A stretch of DNA of 64,000 nucleotides from contig NZ_QCYH01000012.1 in NCBI RefSeq assembly GCF_003072125.1, positions 16,284-80,283 on the forward strand, written 5' to 3'. The position numbers and the translations under genes are program-made. Each line of letters starts with the position of its first letter. The stretch's first letter is position 1. This document shows positions 19,120 through 28,782 of this stretch, one piece after another. The notes beneath the pieces were generated by a model. The model worked only from the letters and a program-made list of their open reading frames with translations, did no database searches and was not told the origin of the DNA. The DNA comes from Pelagivirga sediminicola. GTDB lineage: Bacteria; Pseudomonadota; Alphaproteobacteria; Rhodobacterales; Rhodobacteraceae.

Positions 19120-20156
19120 CCAGGTTTGCAAAGCTGGATCCGGGTGCGATTGCAAGCGGTCTCGCCCGAGACACGGAAGCGTTCTGCCGGTACTGGTTTC
19201 CGAATGGGCGCAAGGTCGGCAATTTCTGGCAGATGGCGGACGTCACCGGCGCCAGGGGACGCAGCCTTGCGGTACGGCTTAAAGCCCATGGTGGACGGCA
19301 AGCCGGAAAATGGGTGGATCATGCGACGGGGGAATATGGCGACCTGCTCGATCTCTTGCAACATCAGCTTGAGCCGGTGGCCTACCCAGACCTGTTGCGG
19401 CAGGCCACTGACTATCTCGGCGAGGCACCCGTGATGCCAAATGACGGGCCGAGCCGTGACGAACCGGCAGCGGTTTCAAATCGTCAGGCGGCAGGACGCC
19501 GATTGTTTTCTTATGGCGGGCCAATCAATAACACCTTGGCCGAGGCCTATCTGCGCGGTCGCGGTATCGCCCGGTTCGGACCGGCGCTCGCGTTTCATCG
19601 GGGCGTCTATCTCAGAGCCGAGGACGGCACACGTCTGGAAATCCCGGCGCTCCTCGCCGCAATCACGGACAACGCGGGCAGGGTCACCGGATGTTCGCGC
19701 GTCTTTCTCAACTTCGAGACGGGTAGTCTGGCCGACATCGAGGCTCCGAAACGTGTGCTGGGCCGCCTGCATGGCAACGGGGTCCGGTTCGGCAAATGGG
19801 CCAACTGCACCGACCTTCTCGTCGGCGAAGGGTTAGAGAACACCCTGTCCGTCGGCACGGCGCTACCAAGCGCGGCTTTGGTCTCCTGCCTGACAGCAAA
19901 CCATCTCGCCGCATTCAACTATCCATCTTCGATCCAGCGCCTCTGGATCGCGCGCGACAATGACAAGACCGGCGCGCGCGCCGCATTCCGCCTTGCAGAT
20001 CGCGCCGATGCGGACGGGATCGAACCGGTTGTCCTGACTCCGGAGCGAAACGACTTCAATCTGGACTTAGCCGAGTGCGGCGTCACGGAACTGCGTCGTC
20101 GGCTGGTGGCCCTCATCGACGCACAAGCCTCCGAGCATGATCTCTGGCCCTCATAA
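19116..20156 (+). CDS. Toprim-domain primase-like protein
   Basis: A 346-residue protein translationally coupled to the methyltransferase/helicase (ATGA overlap). The C-terminal half is a Toprim domain with the acidic motifs VGEGLENTLS (near residue 236) and IARDNDKTG (near residue 279). The N-terminal part contains a basic region without the usual zinc-finger Cys set of DnaG. Such plasmid and phage proteins are thought to support DNA transactions after entry; primase activity is not shown by the sequence. Confidence 0.75.
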   Translation: MTRFAKLDPGAIASGLARDTEAFCRYWFPNGRKVGNFWQMADVTGARGRSLAVRLKAHGGRQAGKWVDHATGEYGDLLDLLQHQLEPVAYPDLLRQATDYLGEAPVMPNDGPSRDEPAAVSNRQAAGRRLFSYGGPINNTLAEAYLRGRGIARFGPALAFHRGVYLRAEDGTRLEIPALLAAITDNAGRVTGCSRVFLNFETGSLADIEAPKRVLGRLHGNGVRFGKWANCTDLLVGEGLENTLSVGTALPSAALVSCLTANHLAAFNYPSSIQRLWIARDNDKTGARAAFRLADRADADGIEPVVLTPERNDFNLDLAECGVTELRRRLVALIDAQASEHDLWPS

Positions 20157-20475
20157 GGGGTGCCGGAAGGCAGGGAGGGACAGGGCGTGGCCCTTCAGGC
20201 CGCGGCGTTGACGTCCTGTTCCGTTTGGATGTCCGGGTCGATGGACCGGCAGGTCGGGCGCAAAGGCGCCCTCATCCCAGCCGCAACGGGCAGACCCCGT
20301 AAATTTCCCCTGGGCGCGGGGCGCGCCCATTCCTCGCGGGACAAATTTTCGCGCCCTGCCCGTCCTGCGCGGTGCTACGGCCCTGCGGGTGCAGCCGGGC
20401 TGCTGACGGTCCTGTTATCGCCCCATCCAAATCGGATCAGGACGAAACCCAAAGCCAACAAAAGGACCCAAGCCC
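20157..20475. other. GC-rich intergenic region
   Basis: 319 bases with several short self-complementary GC-rich stretches but no convincing reading frame or terminator. It separates the Toprim gene from the DUF2493 gene and presumably holds the promoter of the latter. Confidence 0.45.
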
Positions 20476-21390
20476 ATGACCCTCGCATCTTCCACCTTCA
20501 CCCCCGCCTCAAGCGCCACAGCCAGCGTCCTCGACGATCTCGCCCTTTACGGCGCGACCCCCCCCGCAGACGAACATGATCACCGCCCCCTGCCCGAAGA
20601 GGACCAGACCGAGGCCGCCATCACCGCCATGGTCGAGGCAAGCCACATGCTTCTCGCCGACACACAGCTCGAAGAGGATCTGCAAGAGATGCTCTGGTCG
20701 CTCACCAACATCTTTCATCGCCGCCTGACGCGCCTTGAGCGCCAGCTCGATGAGAATGAATGCGAACAACGCGACCTGGTGAGATGTCAGGACGGATCAG
20801 AGGTCAAAAGCCTGGAATTGGAGCGCAAGCTCGACCGTGGACAAAAACTTGTCGAGCACCGGGACGCCTATGAGGCGATGCGGGACGCCTCAGCCGCCCA
20901 TTTCCACACGGAGACCGGTTCGATCTGGATGCCAAGATCAGGATCGCGGGTATCGCACAAGAACCTTACAGCCTCGGTGGTCGACAGCCGCAACTTCCTC
21001 TCCGCAGAGCGCCGCAAGAAAAACGAAATCCACTGCCCCGAGGGCACCCGCATCGCCTTCACCGGCGGCGACTATCAGGATTACGACGCGATCTGGACGA
21101 TCCTCGACGGCTCGAGAGAGAAATATCCGGATATGATCCTGCTGCATGGCGGCACACCGAGCGGAGCAGAACGTATCGCGAGCCTCTGGGCAGAGAACCG
21201 CGGCGTCACCCAGGTGGTCTTCCGGCCCGACTGGAAATCCCACAACAAAGCGGCCCCCTTCAAGCGCAACGATCAACTCCTGAAGACCATGCCGAAAGGC
21301 ATCATCGCCTGCCCCGGCTCCGGCATTCACGAGAACCTCGTCGACAAAGCCCGCAAGCTGGGCATTCCGGTCAAAAGGATCGGGGGCTAA
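20476..21390 (+). CDS. DUF2493 (SLOG-like) protein
   Basis: A 304-residue protein. The N-terminal 190 residues are helical and charged, with coiled-coil-like repeats of acidic and basic residues around 95-135. The C-terminal 115 residues form a DUF2493 domain: IAFTGGDYQDYDAIW, then LLHGGTPSGAERIA and the ending GIPVKRI. This Rossmannoid SLOG fold is related to DprA and lysine decarboxylase-like nucleotide-binding proteins. The molecular function is unknown. It overlaps the small convergent gene on the other strand by 4 bases. Confidence 0.75.
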   Translation: MTLASSTFTPASSATASVLDDLALYGATPPADEHDHRPLPEEDQTEAAITAMVEASHMLLADTQLEEDLQEMLWSLTNIFHRRLTRLERQLDENECEQRDLVRCQDGSEVKSLELERKLDRGQKLVEHRDAYEAMRDASAAHFHTETGSIWMPRSGSRVSHKNLTASVVDSRNFLSAERRKKNEIHCPEGTRIAFTGGDYQDYDAIWTILDGSREKYPDMILLHGGTPSGAERIASLWAENRGVTQVVFRPDWKSHNKAAPFKRNDQLLKTMPKGIIACPGSGIHENLVDKARKLGIPVKRIGG

Positions 21391-21578
21391 GGCTCCCTGC
21401 CCTCTGGCGCGTGTTCAGCGAGGATGCGCGCCAGACAATCGATTTCGTTCATGACATCGACAATGTCCCGGTCTGCTGAAGACTGAAGGTATCGTCGCAG
21501 CGCAAAGCTGGTGTCGGGTTTTGCGGCAAGAGCGGCAAGTTTTCGCGCAATGTGCTCAAACGGGTCGGTCTGCATCAT
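21387..21578 (-). CDS. Small protein of unknown function
   Basis: A 63-residue protein read leftward, convergent with the DUF2493 gene. The start ATG at 21578 is preceded by AGGTGAGC; a GTG two codons earlier overlaps that ribosome site and is less likely. It is mostly helical with no membrane segment or Cys pair. Its promoter region would contain the AT-rich palindrome at 21612, shared with the transfer operon. I do not recognise the family. Confidence 0.45.
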   Translation of the reverse strand: MMQTDPFEHIARKLAALAAKPDTSFALRRYLQSSADRDIVDVMNEIDCLARILAEHAPEGREP

Positions 21579-21611
21579 GCTCACCTATGAAGTTGCTGCC
21601 TTACGTGCTTT

Positions 21612-21635
21612 TATATCAATATATATAACGATATA
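21612..21635. promoter_or_regulatory. AT-rich palindromic operator, copy 1
   Basis: A 24-base near-palindrome whose right half is TATAACGATATA. It differs from the perfect palindrome at 35994-36017 in two of 24 positions. It lies between the leftward small gene and the rightward DotD-DotC-DotB operon. Matching sites at two transfer operon starts suggest a shared repressor or activator site. Confidence 0.65.
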
Positions 21636-21680
21636 AAAGCAACAGGGTTTGGATCAACTCACCGATAAACGGGACGAACG

Positions 21681-22208
21681 ATGGGGACGTGGATGCGACT
21701 GGCCCAGAACATATTCTTGAACTTCCTGCTTCTGAGCGCCACCGCCTGCACGGTTGCCAGAGAGCCTGAAAGTACCAGCCTGTCCGCCCTGATAGAGGCG
21801 GAAACCTCGGTCGTGGATCGGGAGATTGCCAATGCGGGGCTCTACAATGGGGTGCTGGAACCATACGCGACAGGCACCGCGACTCTCAAGAACCCGGACT
21901 ACGTGACGGACGAACGCCTGATGACCGTCGTGCATTCTGCCTTCACCGGCCCCATCGAAGACTTCGTTTCCAGAATGGCGCTCGAGACCGGATATCGGGT
22001 CACCGCCCAAGGCGAAAAACCCGGCGCGCCGATCCTGATCACCTTAGTGCAACGCAACCTGCCCGCAATGGGCGCGCTGAGCGAGGCGCTCTTTCAAGCC
22101 AAGAACCGGGTGGAACTGGTCGTCGATCAGCGCACAAAGACCATGACGATCATCTACAGCAGGCCGGAACGCAGCCCCGTGCCCCATATCGAGGACACGG
22201 AAACATGA
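21681..22208 (+). CDS. dotD: DotD/TraH-like lipoprotein of an I-type T4SS
   Basis: A 175-residue outer-membrane lipoprotein. The signal peptide ends in a lipobox (LLSATAC, Cys near residue 23), and the C-terminal half resembles the secretin-N0-like fold of DotD (FVSRMALETGYRV to the final strands). In Dot/Icm and IncI systems DotD, DotC and DotH form the outer-membrane core. The neighbouring DotC and DotB genes in the same order confirm the call. ATG 21681 or 21693 could be the start. Stop and next start overlap. Confidence 0.8.
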   Translation: MGTWMRLAQNIFLNFLLLSATACTVAREPESTSLSALIEAETSVVDREIANAGLYNGVLEPYATGTATLKNPDYVTDERLMTVVHSAFTGPIEDFVSRMALETGYRVTAQGEKPGAPILITLVQRNLPAMGALSEALFQAKNRVELVVDQRTKTMTIIYSRPERSPVPHIEDTET

Positions 22209-23101
22209 TGCGTCACTGTTTTAAACCGCTGGTGCCGCTTTTGGCTGTCTTTGTCCTGGCCGGGTGCGAAAGTCTCAAGCCGCTGGGTTCCGAACTTCAG
22301 GAGCCAGATCCGATCTTCATCGGCGGTCCGGACCAATACCGCTCGAACCGACCTCCGGCCGACTTCGCCGAGTTCAGTGCGCGCACGCGGCGCGGGAATT
22401 ATGAGACCTCGGTCGACGAGGAGCGCTACGATCTCTTGCGCGAAGCAGCCGTCTCCTATTCGGCGCAGGCCGGCTACCAGCACCGGGTCTGGGAAGTCAT
22501 GCGCCAGCTTGAACGCGACAGCCCAAAGCTATCCCGAACCTTTGACTTCAACAGGATTTCCTACAGCGCCCCGAGAGAGACGGGATACATTCTTCCCCCC
22601 GTCGTGAGCCGCGCCACGGCTGCCATCAATGTCGATGAGAGCGGACAGTCCGCTGTGGCAGCCGATGAATTCTACCGCCTCGAGATCCCCGGCCGCATCG
22701 TCACGATCGTGCCGACCTGGCGGGACTACCTTGTCATCCCACTCGAAGAGGCGAGCGATCCCGACGATGACTTCCTGCCGCAAGATAAGGAGGAAAAGCA
22801 AGTCTTCGACCGCTTCGCCGCCGAGGGCTGGCAGGCGGGCGTCGAGCAAGCTGACGAAGCGCTTGCACTCAACTTTGTACGTCTGAAACGCGACTATCTT
22901 GGCATGATCGAGTATCGGCGCATGGTTCAGGCCGGGTTGGTCAGGGAACTGGTGATCCAGTCCAGCGAGCGTCGATCCGCTGGCGACGGCGACGAACTTT
23001 TCATCGGTGAGCGCCGGGTCAAGATTGTCAGCTCCGCCCGTTTCGTGCGCGATCCCAGCCAGTGGAAGCCGTTACAGAGGCGCTATGCGGTGACGAAATG
23101 A
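22205..23101 (+). CDS. dotC: DotC/TraI-like lipoprotein of an I-type T4SS
   Basis: A 298-residue lipoprotein with the lipobox VFVLAGC (Cys at residue 20). The body has the DotC pattern: a conserved early segment RYDLLREAAVSYSAQAGYQHR, then PPVVSRA and PTWRDYLV, and the late tract LALNFVRLKRDYLGMIEYR. DotC targets the DotH ring to the outer membrane in Dot/Icm systems. Its start overlaps the DotD stop and its stop overlaps the DotB start, so the three genes form a coupled unit. Confidence 0.85.
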   Translation: MMRHCFKPLVPLLAVFVLAGCESLKPLGSELQEPDPIFIGGPDQYRSNRPPADFAEFSARTRRGNYETSVDEERYDLLREAAVSYSAQAGYQHRVWEVMRQLERDSPKLSRTFDFNRISYSAPRETGYILPPVVSRATAAINVDESGQSAVAADEFYRLEIPGRIVTIVPTWRDYLVIPLEEASDPDDDFLPQDKEEKQVFDRFAAEGWQAGVEQADEALALNFVRLKRDYLGMIEYRRMVQAGLVRELVIQSSERRSAGDGDELFIGERRVKIVSSARFVRDPSQWKPLQRRYAVTK

Positions 23102-24333
23102 TTGATCTGGATAGGATCAATCTCGAGCCTGATGATCCGAACGCAGCTGAGGTCACGATCCTGAAGGATGAGCCAAATCGGTTCGACAGTGATCTGTCGG
23201 CATTTGATCATTTTTTGGTCGGGGCAGCGATGAAGGGAGCGTCCGACATAAATATCAGCGCGGACCTGAGGATGCGAGTTCAACTGCACGGCGACCAGAA
23301 GCTTGCAACGAAGCGTCGTCTGCTGATCACGGAAGTCCAGGCGATGCTGGCGCATCTGTGGTCAGCCAATGACGCGATGTCTCTTGTGGGCGCCGGGCGA
23401 CCATTGGATTTTTCCTATGAAAAGAAGATTGATCGCAAACGCAGTCAGAGGTTTCGGGTGAATGCGACAGGTGAGCAAAGATTCGGCACCAACGGGGTAC
23501 AGATCACGCTGCGCGCCCTGCCCGACACAACACCGACCCTGGATGACGTCGGGCTCGAAGAAGAGCTGCGCGACCGGTTGGAGCCAGCGAGCGGGATCAT
23601 CGTCGTGGCCGGCGCGACGGGTCACGGCAAGTCGACGACCATGGCCGCGATGACACGGTGTCATCTGGAGAACCGGCAACGTTCTCGCAAGATCATCGAT
23701 CTGCAGGCCCCGATCGAATACACGTTCCGCGACATCAACACCGACGCGGCCGATGTTGCGTCCTTTATCAGCCAGTCGGAAATTGGTGTTGGCCGGAATA
23801 TCCCCACTTTCGCGGAAGGTGTCCGCGCCGCGATGCGGCGTGCGCCTGCCGTGATCAATGTCGGTGAGAGCCGGGACCGTGAAAGCATGGAGGCCTGTAT
23901 CGAAGCCTGTCTCACCGGTCATCTGGTGAACACGACGACACATGCGGGATCGATCGCCGAGGCGCTCCGGCGCATGGCTTTTTTGTTCCCGTCGGAGGAG
24001 CAGGAGGCACGCTCCTTCGATCTGATGACCTCGCTCAATCTCATCATCTGGCAAAGGCTGGTTAAAACTGCAGACGGCAAAGGACGCGTCGCGCTGCGCG
24101 AGTATCTGGTCTTTGATCAGAACGTGCGGGACCGGTTTTTGAGCGTTCCTCCCCTGGCGTGGGTGAACGTCGTGAAGGGGATATTTTCGGACAGCCGTTC
24201 CAATCCGAACCTGGTCGCCAGGACGATGACGCAGTCCGCCGAGCAGTTGGTGCAGCGCAAGATCGTCAAGGCGGCGGATGTCTCTGGGATTATTCAGGCC
24301 GGGATCGGGTTTCTGGGTCAGATCAAGCTCTAG
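23098..24333 (+). CDS. dotB: DotB/TraJ-like secretion ATPase
   Basis: A 411-residue VirB11/PilT-type hexameric ATPase. It has Walker A GATGHGKST (residues 172-180), an Asp box around QAPIEYTF, a Walker B-like segment PAVINVGESRD and a His box (GHLVNTTTHAGS). DotB is the cytoplasmic motor of I-type systems, distinct from VirB11 proper. The ATG at 23098 overlaps the DotC stop. The protein length matches DotB. Confidence 0.9.
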   Translation: MIDLDRINLEPDDPNAAEVTILKDEPNRFDSDLSAFDHFLVGAAMKGASDINISADLRMRVQLHGDQKLATKRRLLITEVQAMLAHLWSANDAMSLVGAGRPLDFSYEKKIDRKRSQRFRVNATGEQRFGTNGVQITLRALPDTTPTLDDVGLEEELRDRLEPASGIIVVAGATGHGKSTTMAAMTRCHLENRQRSRKIIDLQAPIEYTFRDINTDAADVASFISQSEIGVGRNIPTFAEGVRAAMRRAPAVINVGESRDRESMEACIEACLTGHLVNTTTHAGSIAEALRRMAFLFPSEEQEARSFDLMTSLNLIIWQRLVKTADGKGRVALREYLVFDQNVRDRFLSVPPLAWVNVVKGIFSDSRSNPNLVARTMTQSAEQLVQRKIVKAADVSGIIQAGIGFLGQIKL

Positions 24334-24426
24334 TCATTGTTCCAGTATCACGCATATCGTTAAATATTACGTTACATATCATTTCAAAAAGCTGGCAAAA
24401 AAGCACCATCCGGGACATACTTTGAT

Positions 24427-24804
24427 ATGTTCAAATGGCTCAAGAAGACGCGACAGTCGCATAGCGAGATCGGCTACTGGGTACATCTCGGTGGCCAATG
24501 GCTGGCTGTCGGTCTGATGATCTATTTCTGGCGCGCCATGCTTCACATGCTGGATTCAGTGGAGGTGTTTGCCGGTGCCTGGCGGGAAAGCCGTTCAGAG
24601 CATTTTGGGTTTGTTGACGGCTTGGTCGCGATCCCTGTGCATCTGATCTCGGAACCGATTTACTTCCTGCAATTGGTATCGATCATCTTCGTTTTGCACC
24701 TGACGGTAAACCGCGCGGGATATCGTAGTTCTTGGCATATGCCTCATAAGTTCAACAGTGGCGGCTTGGGTGCGCTGGTGGTGATGTCCGTGTTTCGCCG
24801 ATAG
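24427..24804 (+). CDS. Small membrane protein of unknown function
   Basis: A 125-residue protein with two hydrophobic segments (about residues 22-44 and 82-98), convergent with the DotA gene and ending at its stop. It is preceded by an AT-rich stretch that could be a promoter. Its position between DotB and DotA suggests a transfer-related role, but I see no family match. Confidence 0.55.
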   Translation: MFKWLKKTRQSHSEIGYWVHLGGQWLAVGLMIYFWRAMLHMLDSVEVFAGAWRESRSEHFGFVDGLVAIPVHLISEPIYFLQLVSIIFVLHLTVNRAGYRSSWHMPHKFNSGGLGALVVMSVFRR

Positions 24805-27093
24805 CTACTTGTCCTTGGCAGCTTTGTTCCCCAATTGTCGTGGACGTGCGCGGTTGTTCGCCAACCCGATATTGCCGGCTTGGCTAAGTGTGCCACCAGC
24901 CGCAGCCCCGGTTTGATAAGCTCCCCCCGCCCCAATCGCACGCGCCGTCATGGCGGTCCCTGCCCCCAGATCGTCACCGATCCCATCGATCCATTTGAAG
25001 ACCCGCGCCGGAAACACGTTGATCAGGCTGAACGACCAATCGATGATGACGACGTAGAGCAAGCCGACAAACACGGTCAGCACCGCCATAGTCAGGAACT
25101 GAGATAAGACCCCAAACGCACCTGGATCTGCCGCCATCTGTGAACTCAGTGCTGCAAACAGCATACCGTTGAGCGAGAAAGCCGCGATCCGGAACAGGAC
25201 CATCCCGAGCAGGAAGCCGAACACCATCAGGAGCGGGGTGAGAAACAGCATCAGCAGCAGAGACCATCCCTTGCGCGAGATATTGGACGAAATTCCGTGC
25301 CCGTCCATCGACAGCATGGCCACGGCCCAAAGCGGTGCCGCAAAGACCGCCTCGATCACCAATAGCATGAACGCCAGAATAGCGATCAGCCAAATGACGG
25401 CCGGAAGATAGGGCAGGACGAAACCGACGAAAATTGCGGCAAAGATGCCGATCTGGAACAATCCGCTGGTGAGCGACGCAAGCGTCGCGGGGATCGAACC
25501 GAACAGGGGAACCGCGGAGGCGGTCGCCAGCACCCCGATCGCAACCACGGCATAGGTCAGAAAGGTCGAGGCGTAGGCCATCAGCCCGATCATCGGATCG
25601 ACCGTGATCGTGTCAGGGGCCAGCAGCTGGATACCTTTCAGCAGGTTGGTCGGTGGTGGCAGGAAGTTCTCCGGCGAGGAGGCATCGTCCCCGGCGTAGG
25701 CGCGCTCGGTGATGAACTCGCGCAGCCCGGCATTGGCGGCTGCCTCGTTCCAGGCCGCCACGCTCGCATTATAGCTCGCACCGATCCCCGCCAATATCTT
25801 CTGCGCATCGCGGTCCGCATTGCTCTGGAACCAGTAGGCCCTGCCGAGCTCGGTCGCCAGCGTGTTCTGGACTCCGCCGCTGAGCGTCGTCGAGATCAGC
25901 GTGCCCGGCGTTGCCGTCGGAAACATGCCCGCAACCGCGTTGGCGTCGCCGGATATCTTGCTGATCAGCATGTAATAGGATCCGGCCATCATCCAGCCGC
26001 CCGTCTTGAGATCGCCCGCGATCGCGGTTGGTGCGGACAGTGCACCGCTCCCGTCCGACCCGATGGACTGGATCTGCAGGCTGATCGGCGTCCCACTCTC
26101 GGTCTGAACCAGGGTGGACAGCGCGCTCGGGTTCACGATCGGATTGACGATCGCGGAATGTTGCTGGCGCAACGTGCGCATCATGGCGGCGAGGTTCGGG
26201 AAATCGCCCGGTGCGATCGTGTCGCGGGCCGATATCTTCGCGACGACTGTCTCGGCGGAGCCGCGCATCTCGGTGCGGAGTGCATCGATCAGAGCGCGCA
26301 TGCCGGTATTGATGGTGTCCATGTTCGTCGCCGGGCTGATACGTTTGAGTGCCGCGGTCGCGGGCGGCAGCGTCACCGACCCACAGGCACTTGTGATGGT
26401 GGGCGTGGAATAGGTCAGGATCTGCGGTGTGTATCCGTCGATCAGATCGGTGGCGGAGGCCGGGGCAAGGTCGGACCAGATACCGCCGCTGACGAGTTGC
26501 AGATCGCCGCCCTTGGAGACTTCGAAATTATAGGCCGCGCGGCAGAATTCCATGCGCCAGAGCTGCTGCAGGAAGCGCGCATCCGAGCCTACGTAATCGG
26601 TGCCAACGATAGGCACTTCGTCGGAGACGATGAGATCGGCCGTCTGGTTCCAGAAGAAGGTGCCCGCGGCGGTGCCTGCGCGCACCACGTAGGAGATGCC
26701 GTGCTGGATACCATTATAACCATTGTCGAGGGGGATCAGCAGGGCGAAGGCGGTCAGGATTCGGATCGGCACCCAGATCGTCGATTTCTGGCCAAGCACG
26801 ATGCCTTCATGGGCGGAATCCAGCGTCCCCTGAAAGATATTGTAAAGCAGGAAGAGCCCGCCGACCGCCAGGAACAGGTTGTTGAACGACAACATCAGGA
26901 GCGAGATGACGGTGCGGTTGTTCGCGGTCGGCCCGGGGAACAGGTCTCCGAAGATCAGGTTGAAGAAGGTGTTGGAGCGATCGTCGCCCTGCCCGCTGAA
27001 GATGTCCGGCACACTGATGGCCTGCGCCAACCCGCCATCGCTGGAGGCCAGAAGCAGGCCCAAAGCCAGAGTGACGGTCAGAATCGCTTTCAT
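24805..27093 (-). CDS. dotA: DotA/TraY-like polytopic membrane protein
   Basis: A 762-residue protein with a signal peptide (ending GGLAQA) and a large periplasmic or variable centre (about residues 150-500). Hydrophobic blocks flank the centre near residues 60-85 and 115-140, with several more between 520 and 700. The pattern and the N-terminal segment RTVISLLMLSFNNLFLAVGG fit DotA/TraY. It is the last gene of the leftward operon, as TraY is last in IncI plasmids, and overlaps the IcmV/TraX-like stop by 4 bases. Confidence 0.85.
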   Translation of the reverse strand: MKAILTVTLALGLLLASSDGGLAQAISVPDIFSGQGDDRSNTFFNLIFGDLFPGPTANNRTVISLLMLSFNNLFLAVGGLFLLYNIFQGTLDSAHEGIVLGQKSTIWVPIRILTAFALLIPLDNGYNGIQHGISYVVRAGTAAGTFFWNQTADLIVSDEVPIVGTDYVGSDARFLQQLWRMEFCRAAYNFEVSKGGDLQLVSGGIWSDLAPASATDLIDGYTPQILTYSTPTITSACGSVTLPPATAALKRISPATNMDTINTGMRALIDALRTEMRGSAETVVAKISARDTIAPGDFPNLAAMMRTLRQQHSAIVNPIVNPSALSTLVQTESGTPISLQIQSIGSDGSGALSAPTAIAGDLKTGGWMMAGSYYMLISKISGDANAVAGMFPTATPGTLISTTLSGGVQNTLATELGRAYWFQSNADRDAQKILAGIGASYNASVAAWNEAAANAGLREFITERAYAGDDASSPENFLPPPTNLLKGIQLLAPDTITVDPMIGLMAYASTFLTYAVVAIGVLATASAVPLFGSIPATLASLTSGLFQIGIFAAIFVGFVLPYLPAVIWLIAILAFMLLVIEAVFAAPLWAVAMLSMDGHGISSNISRKGWSLLLMLFLTPLLMVFGFLLGMVLFRIAAFSLNGMLFAALSSQMAADPGAFGVLSQFLTMAVLTVFVGLLYVVIIDWSFSLINVFPARVFKWIDGIGDDLGAGTAMTARAIGAGGAYQTGAAAGGTLSQAGNIGLANNRARPRQLGNKAAKDK

Positions 27094-27623
27094 TTGTCCC
27101 GCTTTCGGCGCGGGAGGATGATCTGCATGTTGCGCGGCAGGCGCGAGGTCATGTAATCGTAGAACCCGCCGAAGCGGCCCTGCTCGATGATCCAGGCGAA
27201 GAAATCGGCGCGGACCGCGCGGAACATCGAGAACAGAAAGAGCGCAACAAGCCCGAGGACAAACACCCGGCTGATATCAAAGAAGATGAGACCAACAGGG
27301 ATTGCCAGCACGGCCACGAGCCCGGCGTATAGGAAACAGCTTCGCTGCGTCCGCCAGCCTTCATACTGCCGCTGTAACTGGGACGCGCTCATGGACCGGG
27401 CCATTTCCTGAAACCGCTCGATCCCACCGTCATCGTAGCGACCTGTCAGCCCTTTGGAATCCAGCGCTTTGGGCCGGACCCGTTCGGCAAGATCGTAAAT
27501 GAAATCCGCGCCAAACCTACTGGCCTCGAAGGCTCTGTGAATGCCACCACGGCGCGCAAAGAACCCGGCCGCGCGTCTTGCACGGCTCTTTTTTGGCTCA
27601 TTGTCATCCTGGTTGCGCGCCAT
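27090..27623 (-). CDS. IcmV/TraX-like membrane protein
   Basis: A 177-residue protein with a basic N-terminus and a pair of adjacent hydrophobic segments (about residues 97-117 and 119-137) followed by a basic tail. IcmV, called TraX in IncI plasmids, has this two-helix layout and precedes the DotA gene. The family call rests mainly on topology and gene order. Confidence 0.6.
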   Translation of the reverse strand: MARNQDDNEPKKSRARRAAGFFARRGGIHRAFEASRFGADFIYDLAERVRPKALDSKGLTGRYDDGGIERFQEMARSMSASQLQRQYEGWRTQRSCFLYAGLVAVLAIPVGLIFFDISRVFVLGLVALFLFSMFRAVRADFFAWIIEQGRFGGFYDYMTSRLPRNMQIILPRRKRDK

Positions 27624-27642
27624 GTTTGATCAGCCCTGTCTG

Positions 27643-28782
27643 TCAGTTGCCGAGCGGGGCGCCGCCGCCCGCCCCCTCGGTCCCGTCAATGGTTGAGGCC
27701 AGGGCGGCGGCTTCCACCGCGGCCACACGGCGTTCCAGACCGAAGCGCATCCAGTTGACGTGAAGATCGAGCGCCTGGGTAAGAAGAAGCTCCCGCATCA
27801 CCGCATCAGGTGACATTTTCGCGATGGATTGATGCCAGTCGGGGTTGGCAAACCGGGAATGAACGAAGATGTCGACCGCCTGAAGCGAGGAGACCTTGTC
27901 ACCCACAGCATTCGGATAGGCGGGCCCGGCCGCATCCCGTGCCCAATTCGCAAGTTCCGTCCCGCCGGTCGGGGTTGCAATGTCGCCCAGATAGGTGAAG
28001 ACCGCGTGCGAGGCCGACCGGCGTGTCGCATCGATCTGGCGCGCGGCGATGCGCGCAAGGCCAGCCGGTGTTTTCGCTTCCTCGGTGGTGACCGGTTTCG
28101 GCGGCAGCGGATCGACCATGTTGTTGACCATCCGCGCGAACGCCTGTGCGACCTGCTGGTCGGAGGTGTCGAGCGTGATGGCCTCGGTCAAGAGCCGGAC
28201 ATCGGATGTCGGATCCGCAAATCCGCCGACGTTGCGCAGGGTGTCGCGATCAAGTTTGATCTCTTGGGCGAGCGCCAGACCGCCGGAGCGGACCGGTGCC
28301 CCGGCCGGACCGTTGCCGTAGGACCGGTTGCGCGACAGGTTGGCGATGTCGATACCGCCGACGCCCTGACTGGTTTGCCCGCCACCAAAGTTCAACACGC
28401 CGGAGAGATCGATGCAGGCGGAGGTGGCCGGATCATACCGGCCGCCTTCGGCCGCTGCCCGGATTTTCTGGCGCTCGAGCAGGACGGCGTTCTGGTCGCG
28501 TCCTTCGGCGATGCGCTTCGCGGCTTCGGTTTCGCGTTTGGAGTACGCCGAGAGCTGCGCCACACCCTTGAGGATGTTGTCGACGATGTAGTTGCCGACC
28601 TCCGTGGTGTGATTGTTGACATTGATCCGCGCGCTGCGAACGATGTTTTGCACGCCGCCACAGGAACAGCCGCCAAAGGCGTATCCCGGCGTTGAAAGCG
28701 TGAACAGCCACGCCGCGGCAAAAACCGACAGTGCGCTCCCCATCACACGTGGTTGATGCGTCGTCGGTTGATCAGTTGTCAT
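27643..28782 (-). CDS. TraW-like exported protein (IcmX position)
   Basis: A 379-residue exported protein. The signal region (about residues 14-36) ends near AFGGCSCGG, so lipid modification is possible. The mature part is hydrophilic and helical, with a Gly/Ser-rich linker. In IncI order TraW lies between TraU and TraX and corresponds to Legionella IcmX in position. The ATG at 28782, preceded by GGGAGTGGGAA, is preferred over an earlier in-frame start inside the upstream gene. Confidence 0.6.
   Translation of the reverse strand: MTTDQPTTHQPRVMGSALSVFAAAWLFTLSTPGYAFGGCSCGGVQNIVRSARINVNNHTTEVGNYIVDNILKGVAQLSAYSKRETEAAKRIAEGRDQNAVLLERQKIRAAAEGGRYDPATSACIDLSGVLNFGGGQTSQGVGGIDIANLSRNRSYGNGPAGAPVRSGGLALAQEIKLDRDTLRNVGGFADPTSDVRLLTEAITLDTSDQQVAQAFARMVNNMVDPLPPKPVTTEEAKTPAGLARIAARQIDATRRSASHAVFTYLGDIATPTGGTELANWARDAAGPAYPNAVGDKVSSLQAVDIFVHSRFANPDWHQSIAKMSPDAVMRELLLTQALDLHVNWMRFGLERRVAAVEAAALASTIDGTEGAGGGAPLGN

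Noticed and set aside
16801..19155. 784-residue minus-strand open frame
   Set aside because: It lies opposite the helicase region of the methyltransferase/helicase gene and has no recognisable motif.
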